64,000 nt of DNA from Thermoleophilia bacterium (GCA_025964555.1 JAOPYQ010000009.1:124001-188000), one strand, 5' to 3'. Positions 38,267 through 47,328 are shown, counted from the first letter of the stretch. Numbers and translations: made by a program. The notes: a model not told the origin generated them from the sequence alone.

Positions 38267-38703
38267 CGACCGAGATCGAGTCAGCAGGCGACGCCGAGGG
38301 CGTGCGCGTGGAGCTCAACGGCATCGAGCTGTCGTGGTGGCCGACCGCGCGCCTGGCACGGATGGCGTTCTCCGATGACAACCAGACACCGGACGGCGCC
38401 GATGCGCGCGTGGTCAGCGCGCAGCTGGAGCAGTGGATCACCGGAGACGAGCCGTGGGGCTTCCTGGTCGACTGCTCCTCGATCGAGACCGCGCAGGCTG
38501 GCTGGCGGAACCTGTTCTCCAAGTTCTTCCACGAACAGCGCAGCGCATCGCGCATCGCGTGGTACGGCGCCTCGCCCCACATGCAGGTGATCATCCGGAT
38601 GTTCGTCACGGGCCTGCGCGCGAGCGGTCCGCTGATCGGCGAGCCGTACGCGACCGAGGACGAGGCGCGTGCGTTCCTGCGTGCGCAGGGGATTCCCGCG
38701 TGA
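38263..38703 (+). CDS. STAS/SpoIIAA-like domain protein
   Basis: 146 aa; GFLVDCSSIETAQAGWRNLFSKFFHEQRSASRIAWYGASPHMQVIIRMFVTGLR...FLRAQG. Confidence 0.55.
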   Translation: MTTEIESAGDAEGVRVELNGIELSWWPTARLARMAFSDDNQTPDGADARVVSAQLEQWITGDEPWGFLVDCSSIETAQAGWRNLFSKFFHEQRSASRIAWYGASPHMQVIIRMFVTGLRASGPLIGEPYATEDEARAFLRAQGIPA

Positions 38704-39962
38704 GCGATCCACTCTTCGACGCGATCGTGGAAGCGATGTCACGCGCGTCGATCGGCGACCTGTCGGCGCGCGTGCAGGTGCCGCGAGAACCGGAGACCGT
38801 CCCCGAGTCCGAGGAGCAGCTGCGAACGATCGGCGAGATGCTCAACGTACTGCTCGGCGATCTGGACTACCGGGTGAGCCAGTCGCGCGAATCCTTCCGT
38901 GAGGACCTCGAGGCGAGCGAGGACCGCGAGGGCGCGGTGCTGCAGCGCCACGGACAGCTCGAGCGGATCATCGAGGCGGCTGGCGAGGCGATCTGGGTAC
39001 TCGACGCCGCCGGGCGCACGATCCTGGTCAACTCAGCGACGGAGCTGATGACGGGGCGGTCGCGCAGCGAACTTCAGTCGATCGAACCCGACCAGCTCGT
39101 GCACGGCGCCGACGGGGCGACGAGCCCGATCCGCGAGACGGTCGTGTTCGGCGCCTCGCGACGTGTGGTGGACGCGACGCTCGCGCGACGCGATGGCGCG
39201 ATGCTGGCCGTGACGTACACGTCGCATCCGATCTACGACGCCGCGGGGGCACAGGTGGGCTCCGTGCTCGTGCTGCGCGACATGAGCGCCGAGCGCGAGG
39301 CCGAGGAGCGCAAGGCGCAGTTCTTCACCATGGCCAGCCACGAGCTGCGCACGCCCCTCACGGCGATCAAGGGGTTCGCGGACACGCTCGTGCACCGATG
39401 GGACGCATTCGACGACGAGTCGCGGCTCGGCTTCCTCCAGATCATCGATGACCAGAGCGACCGGCTCGTGCGCCTCGTCAATGACGTGCTGACGCTTGCG
39501 CGGCTGGAGCAGGGCGCGCTCGAGGTGGACCCCGCATCGGTGCCGGTACGCGACGTGCTCGAGCGAGTGCGCGTGCTGACCGACCGAGGGTTCGAGATCC
39601 AGTGCAGCAACGAGCTGCGCACCTTCTGCGACGAGGACCACCTCGAGCAGATCGTGCTCAACTTCGCCAGCAACGCGCTCAAGTACGGGCAGCCGCCGTA
39701 CTGCATGTCCGCGGTGGCGGACGACGACGGTTCGGTGCGCATCGCGGTGGTCGACCATGGCTCGGGCGTGCCGCCAGAGTTCCGCGCGCGCCTGTTCGAC
39801 CGCTTCACGCAGGCGGAGCGCCGCCCCGAGGGCGCGGGCACAGGGCTGGGGCTGTCGATCGCCGAGCGACTCGCGAAGGCGCAAGGCGGCCGCGCGTGGC
39901 ACGAGCCGGTCGAGCCGAATGGCGCGCGCTTCGTGGTGCGCCTGCCGCCGGCTCGCAGCTGA
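38700..39962 (+). CDS. PAS-domain sensor histidine kinase
   Basis: PAS; FFTMASHELRTPLTAIKGFADTL; NFASNALKYG; DHGSGVPPEFRARLFDRF; GTGLGLSIAERL; GTGA overlap with upstream ORF. Confidence 0.92.
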   Translation: MSDPLFDAIVEAMSRASIGDLSARVQVPREPETVPESEEQLRTIGEMLNVLLGDLDYRVSQSRESFREDLEASEDREGAVLQRHGQLERIIEAAGEAIWVLDAAGRTILVNSATELMTGRSRSELQSIEPDQLVHGADGATSPIRETVVFGASRRVVDATLARRDGAMLAVTYTSHPIYDAAGAQVGSVLVLRDMSAEREAEERKAQFFTMASHELRTPLTAIKGFADTLVHRWDAFDDESRLGFLQIIDDQSDRLVRLVNDVLTLARLEQGALEVDPASVPVRDVLERVRVLTDRGFEIQCSNELRTFCDEDHLEQIVLNFASNALKYGQPPYCMSAVADDDGSVRIAVVDHGSGVPPEFRARLFDRFTQAERRPEGAGTGLGLSIAERLAKAQGGRAWHEPVEPNGARFVVRLPPARS

Positions 39963-40011
39963 CCGGCGCGGGCGCAGCGACGCGCCAACTACGGACGCGC
40001 CAGCTTCGGAG

Positions 40012-40413
40012 CTACGCGCCCGCGAGCGGTGTGACGACGATCATCCGCGACGTGCGAGGCCCGTCGAACTCACAGAAGAAGATGCGCTGCCACTTGCCCA
40101 GCTGCAGGCGACCGCCACTGATCGGGATCAGCTGGCTCGCGCCGAGCAGTGCCACCTTGAGGTGCGCGTCGGAGTTGCCCTCGGCATGCTCGTAGTCGTC
40201 ACGCGCGGCGAGCGGCGCAAGTGCGCGCAGGAGGTCGGCCTGCACGTCCGGGTCGTGGCCCTCGTTCACCATGATCGCGGCGGTGGTGTGCACGCTCGAC
40301 ACGAGCACCGCGCCGGCGCTCGGCATGTCCGGCAGCATCCCCGACACGGCGTCGGTGATATCGACCAACTCGCAGGCTTCGGTGGTATCGAGATTGAACG
40401 TCAAGGCAGGCAT
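40012..40413 (-). CDS. YjbQ family (secondary thiamine-phosphate synthase-like)
   Basis: GAVLVSSVHTTAAIMVNEGHDPDVQADLLRAL...SDAHLKVALLGASQLIPISGGRLQLGKWQRIFFCEFDGPR. Confidence 0.9.
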   Translation of the reverse strand: MPALTFNLDTTEACELVDITDAVSGMLPDMPSAGAVLVSSVHTTAAIMVNEGHDPDVQADLLRALAPLAARDDYEHAEGNSDAHLKVALLGASQLIPISGGRLQLGKWQRIFFCEFDGPRTSRMIVVTPLAGA

Positions 40414-40422
40414 GGAGCGCTC

Positions 40423-41106
40423 CTACCCCGTTTCCGCCATCCCTGACGAGCCCGCCTGCTGCGCGGCGTCCGCGCGCTGCGCGCGCCGCAACAGGTACTG
40501 CTGGTTCGACGCCGCCGCCGGCTGGAAAGACGAGTCGAACTCGACACGGGTCGTCACCGTGACACGCACGCGCTCATTGTCACCTCCGTCCCGGAAATCG
40601 GGACGCGCGTGACAATGACCCGACGTCGCCGCTGCGCCCGCGCGGTCATTGTCACCTCCGTCCCGGAAAGCGGGACGCGCGTGACAATGACCGGCGGGGA
40701 CGTCATGGGCGGGGCCGGTGGCCAGCGCGTCGCGACGCTGCTGCTCGGTGTCGACCGCGCGCTCTGCGATCGCGAGCTGCGCCTGGGTCGTCACGAAGAT
40801 CGCGGAGCGGTAGCGATAGTCGGCTCCGCCCTCGATGCGGTGGCGCGCTGCGGGATCATGCCGCTCCCAGAACACCGCGATCAGTTCGTCCAGCGACACG
40901 AGCGCCGGATCGAACCACACGCGCACCGCCTCGCAGTGGCCGGTGTCGCGCCGGCATGGAGTCGCTTCCGCAGCCACCCCGGCCGGGCCACCCGCATAGC
41001 CGGCTTCGGTGCGCACGACACCGTCCACGACGCGGAACGCCTCCTCCACGTGCCAGAAGCAGCCGGCGGCGAACGCGACGAGTTGGGGCGTGTCGGAGCG
41101 ATCCAT
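40423..41106 (-). CDS. msrA: peptide methionine sulfoxide reductase MsrA carrying an internal repeat insertion
   Basis: AFAAGCFWHVEEAFRVVDGVVRTEAGYAGG..DTGHCEAVRVWFDP...RYRSAIFVTT; C-terminal part contains two GHCHARPxFRDGGDN repeats. Confidence 0.82.
   Translation of the reverse strand: MDRSDTPQLVAFAAGCFWHVEEAFRVVDGVVRTEAGYAGGPAGVAAEATPCRRDTGHCEAVRVWFDPALVSLDELIAVFWERHDPAARHRIEGGADYRYRSAIFVTTQAQLAIAERAVDTEQQRRDALATGPAHDVPAGHCHARPAFRDGGDNDRAGAAATSGHCHARPDFRDGGDNERVRVTVTTRVEFDSSFQPAAASNQQYLLRRAQRADAAQQAGSSGMAETG
40574..40618. repeat. 45-bp nested palindromic element, copy 1
   Basis: TCATTGTCAC-CTC-CGTCCCG-GAAAT-CGGGACG-CGC-GTGACAATGA. Confidence 0.85.
40646..40690. repeat. 45-bp nested palindromic element, copy 2
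   Basis: TCATTGTCAC-CTC-CGTCCCG-GAAAG-CGGGACG-CGC-GTGACAATGA; outer arms extend to 13 bp (40643-40655/40681-40693). Confidence 0.85.
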
Positions 41107-41124
41107 CGAGTTCACATGATGCCT

Positions 41125-41244
41125 CGCTGCCGGCGCGGTGTCAGAAGTCGCCGCCGGCGCGGTGTCAGAAGTCGCTGCCGGCGCGGTGTCAGAAGTCGCT
41201 GCCGGCGCGGTGTCAGAAGTCGCTGCCGGCGCGGTGTCAGAAGT
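41125..41244. repeat. 24-bp tandem repeat x5
   Basis: cgctgccggcgcggtgtcagaagt in five consecutive units, one with t to c; each carries TCA (TGA stop on minus strand). Confidence 0.88.
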
Positions 41245-42577
41245 CGCCGCCGCCGCCGAAGTCGCCGCCGAAATCGCCGCCGCCACCGAAGCCGCCGCCG
41301 TCGCCGCCCCAGCCGCTCCCGCCGCCACCTCCGCCGAATAGGCCTCCGCCGCCGCCGAACATGTTGCCGAGCAGCATGCCGGTGAGCAGTGACCCGCCGC
41401 CGCCTCCGCCGCCGAAGAAGCCGCCGTAGTAGCCGCCCATGCGCGGCTCCTCGTAGTACGGCATCTGCTGGCCGTCGTGTTCGACCTGGCGCGTGTCGGG
41501 CTGGCGACCCGCCTCCACGCGGTCGGCGCAGATCTCACAGGCGGGTACCGAGAGCGGTTCGTTCTTCGGTCCGACCCACTGCACGTCGCGCGAGGAGGTG
41601 CCGTGGCGTGGGTCGAAGAAGCACGGCACGCGCGGCGAGGGCTCTGGTCGACCCTCCAGCAGTGCGCGGGCGCAGTCCAGGGCATAGCGCCCTCGCGCGA
41701 GTTCGCCCGAGAGGGGCCGAAGCTCGGCGAGCGTGTCGGCGCTGTCGACGGTGGCACTGACCTTCTGGTACGCATCCAGCGCCGCGACGTACCGGCTCTT
41801 CGCCGCCGCGGGCGCGTCCGGGAGCTGGATCTCGATGTCCATGGTGCGCAGGTCCTCGCCGAGGGCGACCATGTCGCCGCGAGCGGCGGTCTGGACCTCC
41901 AGCAGTTCGGGCTCGCTCATGTCGTCGATCGACGCAACCTGCGGCTCGGCCTGCGTGCGCCCAGCGCCGCCGCCCCGGCCGCGGCGCATCAACCTGCGCA
42001 GGAACACGAACGCGCCTCCGAACAACAGCAGCGGCAGCAGCAGCGGCAGGAAGCTGCCGCCACCCCCTCCTCCACTGTCGCGACCACCGGAGCCGGAGCC
42101 GCTGCCCTCGCCCGACTGCACGCGGGTGACGAAATCCTGGAGCACTGCATCGACCCCGTCGCCGCGGTGCTCCTGGAATGCCGCCTCGGATGCTCGGGTC
42201 GCACCGGATCCGCTCGTGCTGCCCGCCCGGAACTGACCGCCCGCGACCAGCGCGTAGGTCGCATTGGAACCCTGTTCGCGCGCGAGCTCGCGCAGCATCC
42301 CGACCGTGGTGCCGCCGCCCTCCTCGCGAGCGTTCTCCGGCAGCACGGCGACGTAGACGGACTCCTCGCCTTCGCTGATCTGGTCCTCGAGGTCACCCTC
42401 CGCGGACTCCGACAGCACGTCGCGAGCGTCTTCGTCGACATAGACCGGATCGTCCCGCCACGCCTCCACCACCTCGTCCGCATACGCAGCGCCAGCCGAC
42501 GCGGGCACGGCAAGCACTGCTGCGAGCGCACCCGCGAGCACGAACGTGGACCGAGGCCGTCGGCGCGTGGAGGCCAT
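41237..42577 (-). CDS. TPM-domain-like secreted/membrane protein with Gly-rich tail
   Basis: Signal peptide; DPVYVDEDARDVLSESAEGDLEDQI..VYVAVLP..; TM; C-terminal GGGGDFGGDFGGGGDF. Confidence 0.75.
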   Translation of the reverse strand: MASTRRRPRSTFVLAGALAAVLAVPASAGAAYADEVVEAWRDDPVYVDEDARDVLSESAEGDLEDQISEGEESVYVAVLPENAREEGGGTTVGMLRELAREQGSNATYALVAGGQFRAGSTSGSGATRASEAAFQEHRGDGVDAVLQDFVTRVQSGEGSGSGSGGRDSGGGGGGSFLPLLLPLLLFGGAFVFLRRLMRRGRGGGAGRTQAEPQVASIDDMSEPELLEVQTAARGDMVALGEDLRTMDIEIQLPDAPAAAKSRYVAALDAYQKVSATVDSADTLAELRPLSGELARGRYALDCARALLEGRPEPSPRVPCFFDPRHGTSSRDVQWVGPKNEPLSVPACEICADRVEAGRQPDTRQVEHDGQQMPYYEEPRMGGYYGGFFGGGGGGGSLLTGMLLGNMFGGGGGLFGGGGGGSGWGGDGGGFGGGGDFGGDFGGGGDF

Positions 42578-42855
42578 CAGCCCGGCACGAGTCCGTCGTC
42601 GGCGAGCAGCGCGGAGACCTCCTCGAGCGTGGCGTCGACGCTGGGCAGCACGAAGTCCGACTCCCCGAGGAACTCGTCCTCACACGCGCTGCCACCTCCG
42701 CGCACCTTCGCGAGCAGCGCGCCGAGCGCTCCCTGGAACGCGCTCTCGTCCGTCGACTGCACGGCATTCATCAGCTCGTCGTCGAGGCGGTTCAGGTCAT
42801 CCATCTCGGCATCGGCCAGCTCGAACTGGCCCTCGCCCATGATTCGCACGATCAT
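42577..42855 (-). CDS. PspA-associated protein (PspAA-like)
   Basis: MIVRIMGEGQFELADAEMDDLNRLDDELMNAVQSTDESAFQGALGALLAKVR. Confidence 0.82.
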   Translation of the reverse strand: MIVRIMGEGQFELADAEMDDLNRLDDELMNAVQSTDESAFQGALGALLAKVRGGGSACEDEFLGESDFVLPSVDATLEEVSALLADDGLVPG

Positions 42856-43598
42856 GATCGGTCTCCCGTGGTCGTCTGCTCCAGTGCGCGCGGCGCGTCG
42901 CCCGAGCCGAGTTCGCCCTTGATCTTCGCCAGTTCCGCATCGATGGTCGCGGTGGACGCCACGCGGTCGAGCTCGGCCTGGATCGGGTCGCTCGACTGCG
43001 TCAGGTCCTCGAGTGCGCCCGACTGCAGCAACCCGTCGAGCGCGCCCGCGCGTGCCTGCAGCTGCTGCGTGCGATCCTCCGCACGCTGCATCGCCAGGCC
43101 AACGTCTCCCATCTCCTCGGAGATGCCGGACACGGCCTCGGAGATGCGCGTCTGCGCCTCGGCTGCGGTGTAGGTGGCCTTGATCGTCTCCTTGCGCACG
43201 CGGAAGGCCTCGACCTTCGCCTGCAGCCGGCGCGATGCATCCTCCAGCTTCGCCTGCTCGGTGCTCAGCTGGTCGTGCTGGCGCTTGAGCTCCTCGAGCT
43301 GTACCTGGATGCCGGCGCGGCGGGTGAGTGCCTCGCGCGCGAGATCCTCTCGGTTCGCCTGCACCGCCTTGGTGGCCTGCTCCTGGAGCCGGTCGCCGGC
43401 CCGGGCGAGCTCCTCGCCCTGCAGCTCGAGCCGCTTGCGCGATGCCGCGACGTCCGTGAGGCCGCGACGCACCTGCTGGAGCAGCTCCTGCTGGCGGGTG
43501 TAGGCGTAGTCGAGTGTCTCGCGCGGGTCCTCTGCCTGGTCCATGGCGCGGTTGGCCTTGGACTTGAGCAGCATCGAAAGTCGTTGGGACAGTCCCAT
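42852..43598 (-). CDS. pspA: PspA/IM30 family protein
   Basis: SMLLKSKANRAMDQAEDPRETLDYAYTRQQELLQQVRRGLTDVAASRKRLE...; ATGA overlap with PspAA gene. Confidence 0.92.
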   Translation of the reverse strand: MGLSQRLSMLLKSKANRAMDQAEDPRETLDYAYTRQQELLQQVRRGLTDVAASRKRLELQGEELARAGDRLQEQATKAVQANREDLAREALTRRAGIQVQLEELKRQHDQLSTEQAKLEDASRRLQAKVEAFRVRKETIKATYTAAEAQTRISEAVSGISEEMGDVGLAMQRAEDRTQQLQARAGALDGLLQSGALEDLTQSSDPIQAELDRVASTATIDAELAKIKGELGSGDAPRALEQTTTGDRS

Positions 43599-43760
43599 GG
43601 TTTCCTCGCGTGGGTGTCGGGGGCGGGTGCGGTTGAACGGCGGCTACCCGGCCCGAATTCGAGCAAACGCACGCACCGAGTGACACTGCAGCAACCGGCC
43701 ATTTCGAGTCATGCAGAAATCACTCGCACGATGACGCGAGGACGGCAACCGCCCGCGCGC

Positions 43761-44849
43761 TCAGATCCCGGTGAGCGGCGTGACGGCGATCGTCGTGCGC
43801 CGATCGCGCGGCCCGGGCAATCCCGCAGCGTCGGCGAGCAGCTCGTACGAGCGCATGCGCGTGGTGGCATCTGCGGCGAGGGTCGTCGCCATGATCTCTG
43901 AGGCGCCGGTGGTCTCGATCATCGTGCGCAGTCGCTCGATCACCTGATCGGGGGTGCCGACGGCCTGCGCGTCGATCATCGCGTCCGCCATGCGGCGCTC
44001 CTCGGGCGACCACTCGTATGCTGCCACCTCGGCAGCGGTCGGCAGCACGCGCGGTGGGCCGCCCTGACGCATGCGCAGGAACACGAGCGCGAAGCCGTCG
44101 GCGATCGCACGAGCCTCGGCCTCGGTCTTGGCCACGACGACCTGCATCGTGACCATCCCGTACGGCTCGGCGAGTTCACCCGACGCGCGGAAGTGCTCGC
44201 GGTACGCCTGCATCGACGGAATCGTTGCGGCAGCGCTGAAATGGTGCGCCGTCGCGAATCGCAGCCCCAGACGTGCGGCGAGCTGCGCGCTCGAGCCGCT
44301 CGAGCCGAGCAGCCACACCGGCGGGAACGCACCGAAACCGGGGGTCGCCTGCAGCCCGTGCAGGTCGTCGTCTTCGGGGAAGCCGTTCACGTAACCGAAC
44401 AGCTCCCACAGCAGCTCCGGCAGATCCTGGCCCTGCACACCGCCGCGTCCACGCCGCAGCGCCCACGCGGTGCGCTGGTCGCTGCCCGGCGCGCGCCCGA
44501 TCCCGAGGTCGATGCGGCCGGGGTGCAGCGCCTCGAGCGTGCCGAAGCGTTCGGCGACGAGCAGCGGCGCGTGGTTGGGGAGCATCACGCCGCCGGAGCC
44601 GACACGGATGCGTTCGGTCTGCGCCGCGACGCTCGCGATGATCACCTCGGGGGCGGAGCTGGCGATGCTCGGCATGTTGTGGTGCTCGGCGTACCAGATG
44701 CGCTCGTAGCCCCAGCGGTCTGCTGCCTGGGCCAGGTCGATCGCGCCGCGCAGCGCTTCGGCCGGGGTGTTGTCGCGCGAGACCGATGCCACGTCGAGGA
44801 TCGACAGCGACACGCCGAGCACGGAGCTGAGCACAGGCGAGGTGGACAT
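43761..44849 (-). CDS. LLM class flavin-dependent oxidoreductase
   Basis: YAEHHNMPSIASSAPEVIIASVAAQTERIRVGSGGVMLPNHAPLLVAERFGTLEALHPGRIDLGIGRAPGSDQRT. Confidence 0.92.
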   Translation of the reverse strand: MSTSPVLSSVLGVSLSILDVASVSRDNTPAEALRGAIDLAQAADRWGYERIWYAEHHNMPSIASSAPEVIIASVAAQTERIRVGSGGVMLPNHAPLLVAERFGTLEALHPGRIDLGIGRAPGSDQRTAWALRRGRGGVQGQDLPELLWELFGYVNGFPEDDDLHGLQATPGFGAFPPVWLLGSSGSSAQLAARLGLRFATAHHFSAAATIPSMQAYREHFRASGELAEPYGMVTMQVVVAKTEAEARAIADGFALVFLRMRQGGPPRVLPTAAEVAAYEWSPEERRMADAMIDAQAVGTPDQVIERLRTMIETTGASEIMATTLAADATTRMRSYELLADAAGLPGPRDRRTTIAVTPLTGI

Positions 44850-44926
44850 GCCGGCACGGTAGCACCCGGCGCCCGTTCGCCAGTGGCGACTCGCGCGCGC
44901 CGCTCGCGCGCGCCATGCTGCGCCCC

Positions 44927-45910
44927 ATGACCACTGCCGCCGCACCCGACATCGAACACGAACTCGAGCAGCACCGCTCCGAGCTCACCGGCTACTGCTA
45001 CCGCATGCTCGCCTCGCCGTTCGAGGCCGAGGACGCCGTGCAGGAGACCATGCTGCGCGCCTGGCGCGCATCGAACGAGTTCGAGCGGCGCTCCACCCTG
45101 CGCACGTGGCTGTACCGCATCGCCACCAACGTCTGCATCGACATGGTCGACGCGCGCCAGCGCCGCACGCTGCCGATGGACCTGGGCCCTGCGCGCGAGC
45201 CCGTCGCCACGAACCTCGCGACGCCCGAGGTGCCGTGGGTGGAGCCGATCCCGGATGCGCTCATCACGTTCGCGACGTCGCCCGATCCGGAAGCCGTTGC
45301 GATGCGCCGCGAATCGGTGCGCCTCGCGATGGTGACGGCCATGCAGCGCCTGCCCGCTCGCCAGCGCGCGACGCTGCTGCTGCGCGAGGTGGTCGGACTG
45401 AGCGCGACGGAGGTCGCCACCCTGCTCGAGATGAGCGAGGCATCGGTCAACAGCGCCCTCCAGCGCGCCCGCGCGACGCTCGGCGACAACCCCACGGCGT
45501 TCGACAAGGCCTCGGCTCGCGCGGCGACCGACGCTGACCGCACGAAGGTCGACCGCTTCGCCGCCGCCTTCGAGCGCTACGACATGGACGAGCTCACCAG
45601 CATGCTGCGCGACGACGCGATGCAGTCGATGCCGCCGTACGACCTGTGGCTCGACGGGCGCGACGACGTGCTCGCCTGGTGGTTCGGCCCGGGCATCGGC
45701 TGTGCCGGATCCAAGCTCGTGTTCGCCGGCACAGCCAACGGCATGCCTGCCTATGGGCAGTACAAGCCGCGCGAGGACGGCGCGGGCTACGAGCCCTGGT
45801 CGCTCGACGTGTTCGAGCTCGACGAGGACGGCCAGCTCGCCGCCGCGACGTTCTTCCTCGAGACCGAGCGCCTGTTCCCGTTGTTCGGGCTGCCGGCGAG
45901 CGTCGACTGA
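44927..45910 (+). CDS. ECF-type sigma-70 factor with C-terminal SnoaL-like domain
   Basis: ELTGYCYRMLASPFEAEDAVQETMLRAWR..LRTWLYRIATNVCID..LPARQRATLLLREVVGLSATEVATLLEMSEASVNSALQRARATL. Confidence 0.92.
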   Translation: MTTAAAPDIEHELEQHRSELTGYCYRMLASPFEAEDAVQETMLRAWRASNEFERRSTLRTWLYRIATNVCIDMVDARQRRTLPMDLGPAREPVATNLATPEVPWVEPIPDALITFATSPDPEAVAMRRESVRLAMVTAMQRLPARQRATLLLREVVGLSATEVATLLEMSEASVNSALQRARATLGDNPTAFDKASARAATDADRTKVDRFAAAFERYDMDELTSMLRDDAMQSMPPYDLWLDGRDDVLAWWFGPGIGCAGSKLVFAGTANGMPAYGQYKPREDGAGYEPWSLDVFELDEDGQLAAATFFLETERLFPLFGLPASVD

Positions 45911-46000
45911 ACGGATCTCGACATCCACCGATGAGTTCGTGGCGATCGCCCCGTCTATACCAATGACACCCAGTTCAACCGTCTCGAAGGAGCCACCGCC

Positions 46001-46465
46001 ATGTCCGATGTCCAGCACCCCAACCGCGCGCTGTTCGTGAACCTGCCGATCGAGAGCCTCGACCGCAGCGTCACGTTCTTCACCAAGCTCGGCTTCACGT
46101 TAAACCCGCTCTTCACCGACGAGACGACGACCTGCATGCTCGTTGGCGACCAGGCGTACTTCATGCTCCTCGAGAAGGAGCGCTTCGCGAGCTTCCTGCC
46201 CGAAGGCCGCACCGCACCCGAGGCGAGTTCGCAGGTGCACGCCTTCTACGCGTTCTCCGTGGATTCGCGCGAGTGCGTCGACGAGATCGTCGATGCCGCG
46301 CTCGCCAACGGCGGCTCGGAGATGGGCGAGACCGAGGATCACGGCTTCATGTACTCGCGCCCGTTCGGCGACCCCGACGGCAACTGCTTCAACGTGTTCT
46401 GGATGGACCCGGTCGCAGCCGAGGCCGGACCGGAAGCGCACGCCGCCCAGACCGCCAACGCGTGA
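46001..46465 (+). CDS. VOC (glyoxalase-like) family protein
   Basis: NRALFVNLPIESLDRSVTFFTKLGFTLNP...SRPFGDPDGNCFNVFWMDP. Confidence 0.9.
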   Translation: MSDVQHPNRALFVNLPIESLDRSVTFFTKLGFTLNPLFTDETTTCMLVGDQAYFMLLEKERFASFLPEGRTAPEASSQVHAFYAFSVDSRECVDEIVDAALANGGSEMGETEDHGFMYSRPFGDPDGNCFNVFWMDPVAAEAGPEAHAAQTANA

Positions 46466-46494
46466 CACCTGATCCCCAGGAAGGGACGAACACC

Positions 46495-47328
46495 ATGACG
46501 CAGACCGACACCGCCCCGGCGCACACACAGCTGCCACACCTGCCGGGCCACTTCTACTTCTCCGACGTGCACACCACCGACGTCGAGGGCGCATCCGCCT
46601 TCTACGGCGAGCTCTTCGGCTGGCAGTACCAGGAGATCCCGGGCGTGCCCAACCGATACGTGACCGCCTCGATCGACGGCCGCCGCAAGGCCGCCATCAC
46701 CGGGCTCATCGACGAGCAGCGAGCCGAAGGCGTCGCGTCGTACTGGTTCCCGTACCTGTATGTCACGGACATCGACGAGACCGTCGGGCGGCTCGACGCG
46801 CTCGGCGGACAGCTCGTCGCGCCGATCGTCGACGTGTTCGATTTCGGCCGCATGGCCGTCGCCGAGGACCCGACGGGTGCGCAGTTCGGCATCTGGCAGG
46901 ACCTGCAGGAGGTCACCACCGTGAAGGACGAACACGGCTCGCCGTTCTGGTACGAGCTGCACACGTCCGATCCCGATGCAGCGCTCGCCTTCTACCGCGG
47001 CCTCGTGGGCTGGGCGAGCGACTCCATGGAGATGGGGCCGAACATGACGTACCACCTGCTGATCCCGGAGCAGGTCGACGACCTGCAGACCGGTTCGGGT
47101 GGTCTCATGCGCATGATGGAGGGCCATCGCGAGGCGGGGGATCCGTCGCGCTGGTTCACGTACTTCAACGTCGATGACGCGGATGCCGCGTACGCGCGGG
47201 CGATCGAACTCGGCGCCGCGTCCCAGATGGAGCCGCACGACATCCCGGGCGTTGGTCGCTCCTGCTGGGTGGTCGATCCGCAGGGCGCTGCCATCGCGCT
47301 CATGACACCGAGTCCGCGCCAGGGCTAG
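46495..47328 (+). CDS. VOC family protein, two glyoxalase domains
   Basis: HFYFSDVHTTDVEGASAFYGELFGWQYQEI; ...PFWYELHTSDPDAALAFYRGLVGWASDSMEMG. Confidence 0.9.
   Translation: MTQTDTAPAHTQLPHLPGHFYFSDVHTTDVEGASAFYGELFGWQYQEIPGVPNRYVTASIDGRRKAAITGLIDEQRAEGVASYWFPYLYVTDIDETVGRLDALGGQLVAPIVDVFDFGRMAVAEDPTGAQFGIWQDLQEVTTVKDEHGSPFWYELHTSDPDAALAFYRGLVGWASDSMEMGPNMTYHLLIPEQVDDLQTGSGGLMRMMEGHREAGDPSRWFTYFNVDDADAAYARAIELGAASQMEPHDIPGVGRSCWVVDPQGAAIALMTPSPRQG

Noticed and set aside
41125-41244. 24-bp tandem array considered as a CRISPR
   Set aside because: No unique spacers; units are head-to-tail, and no cas genes are present.
41138-41341. Plus-strand ORF encoding MSEVAAGAV repeats
   Set aside because: By-product of the 24-bp tandem array read through the opposite strand of the TPM Gly-rich tail.
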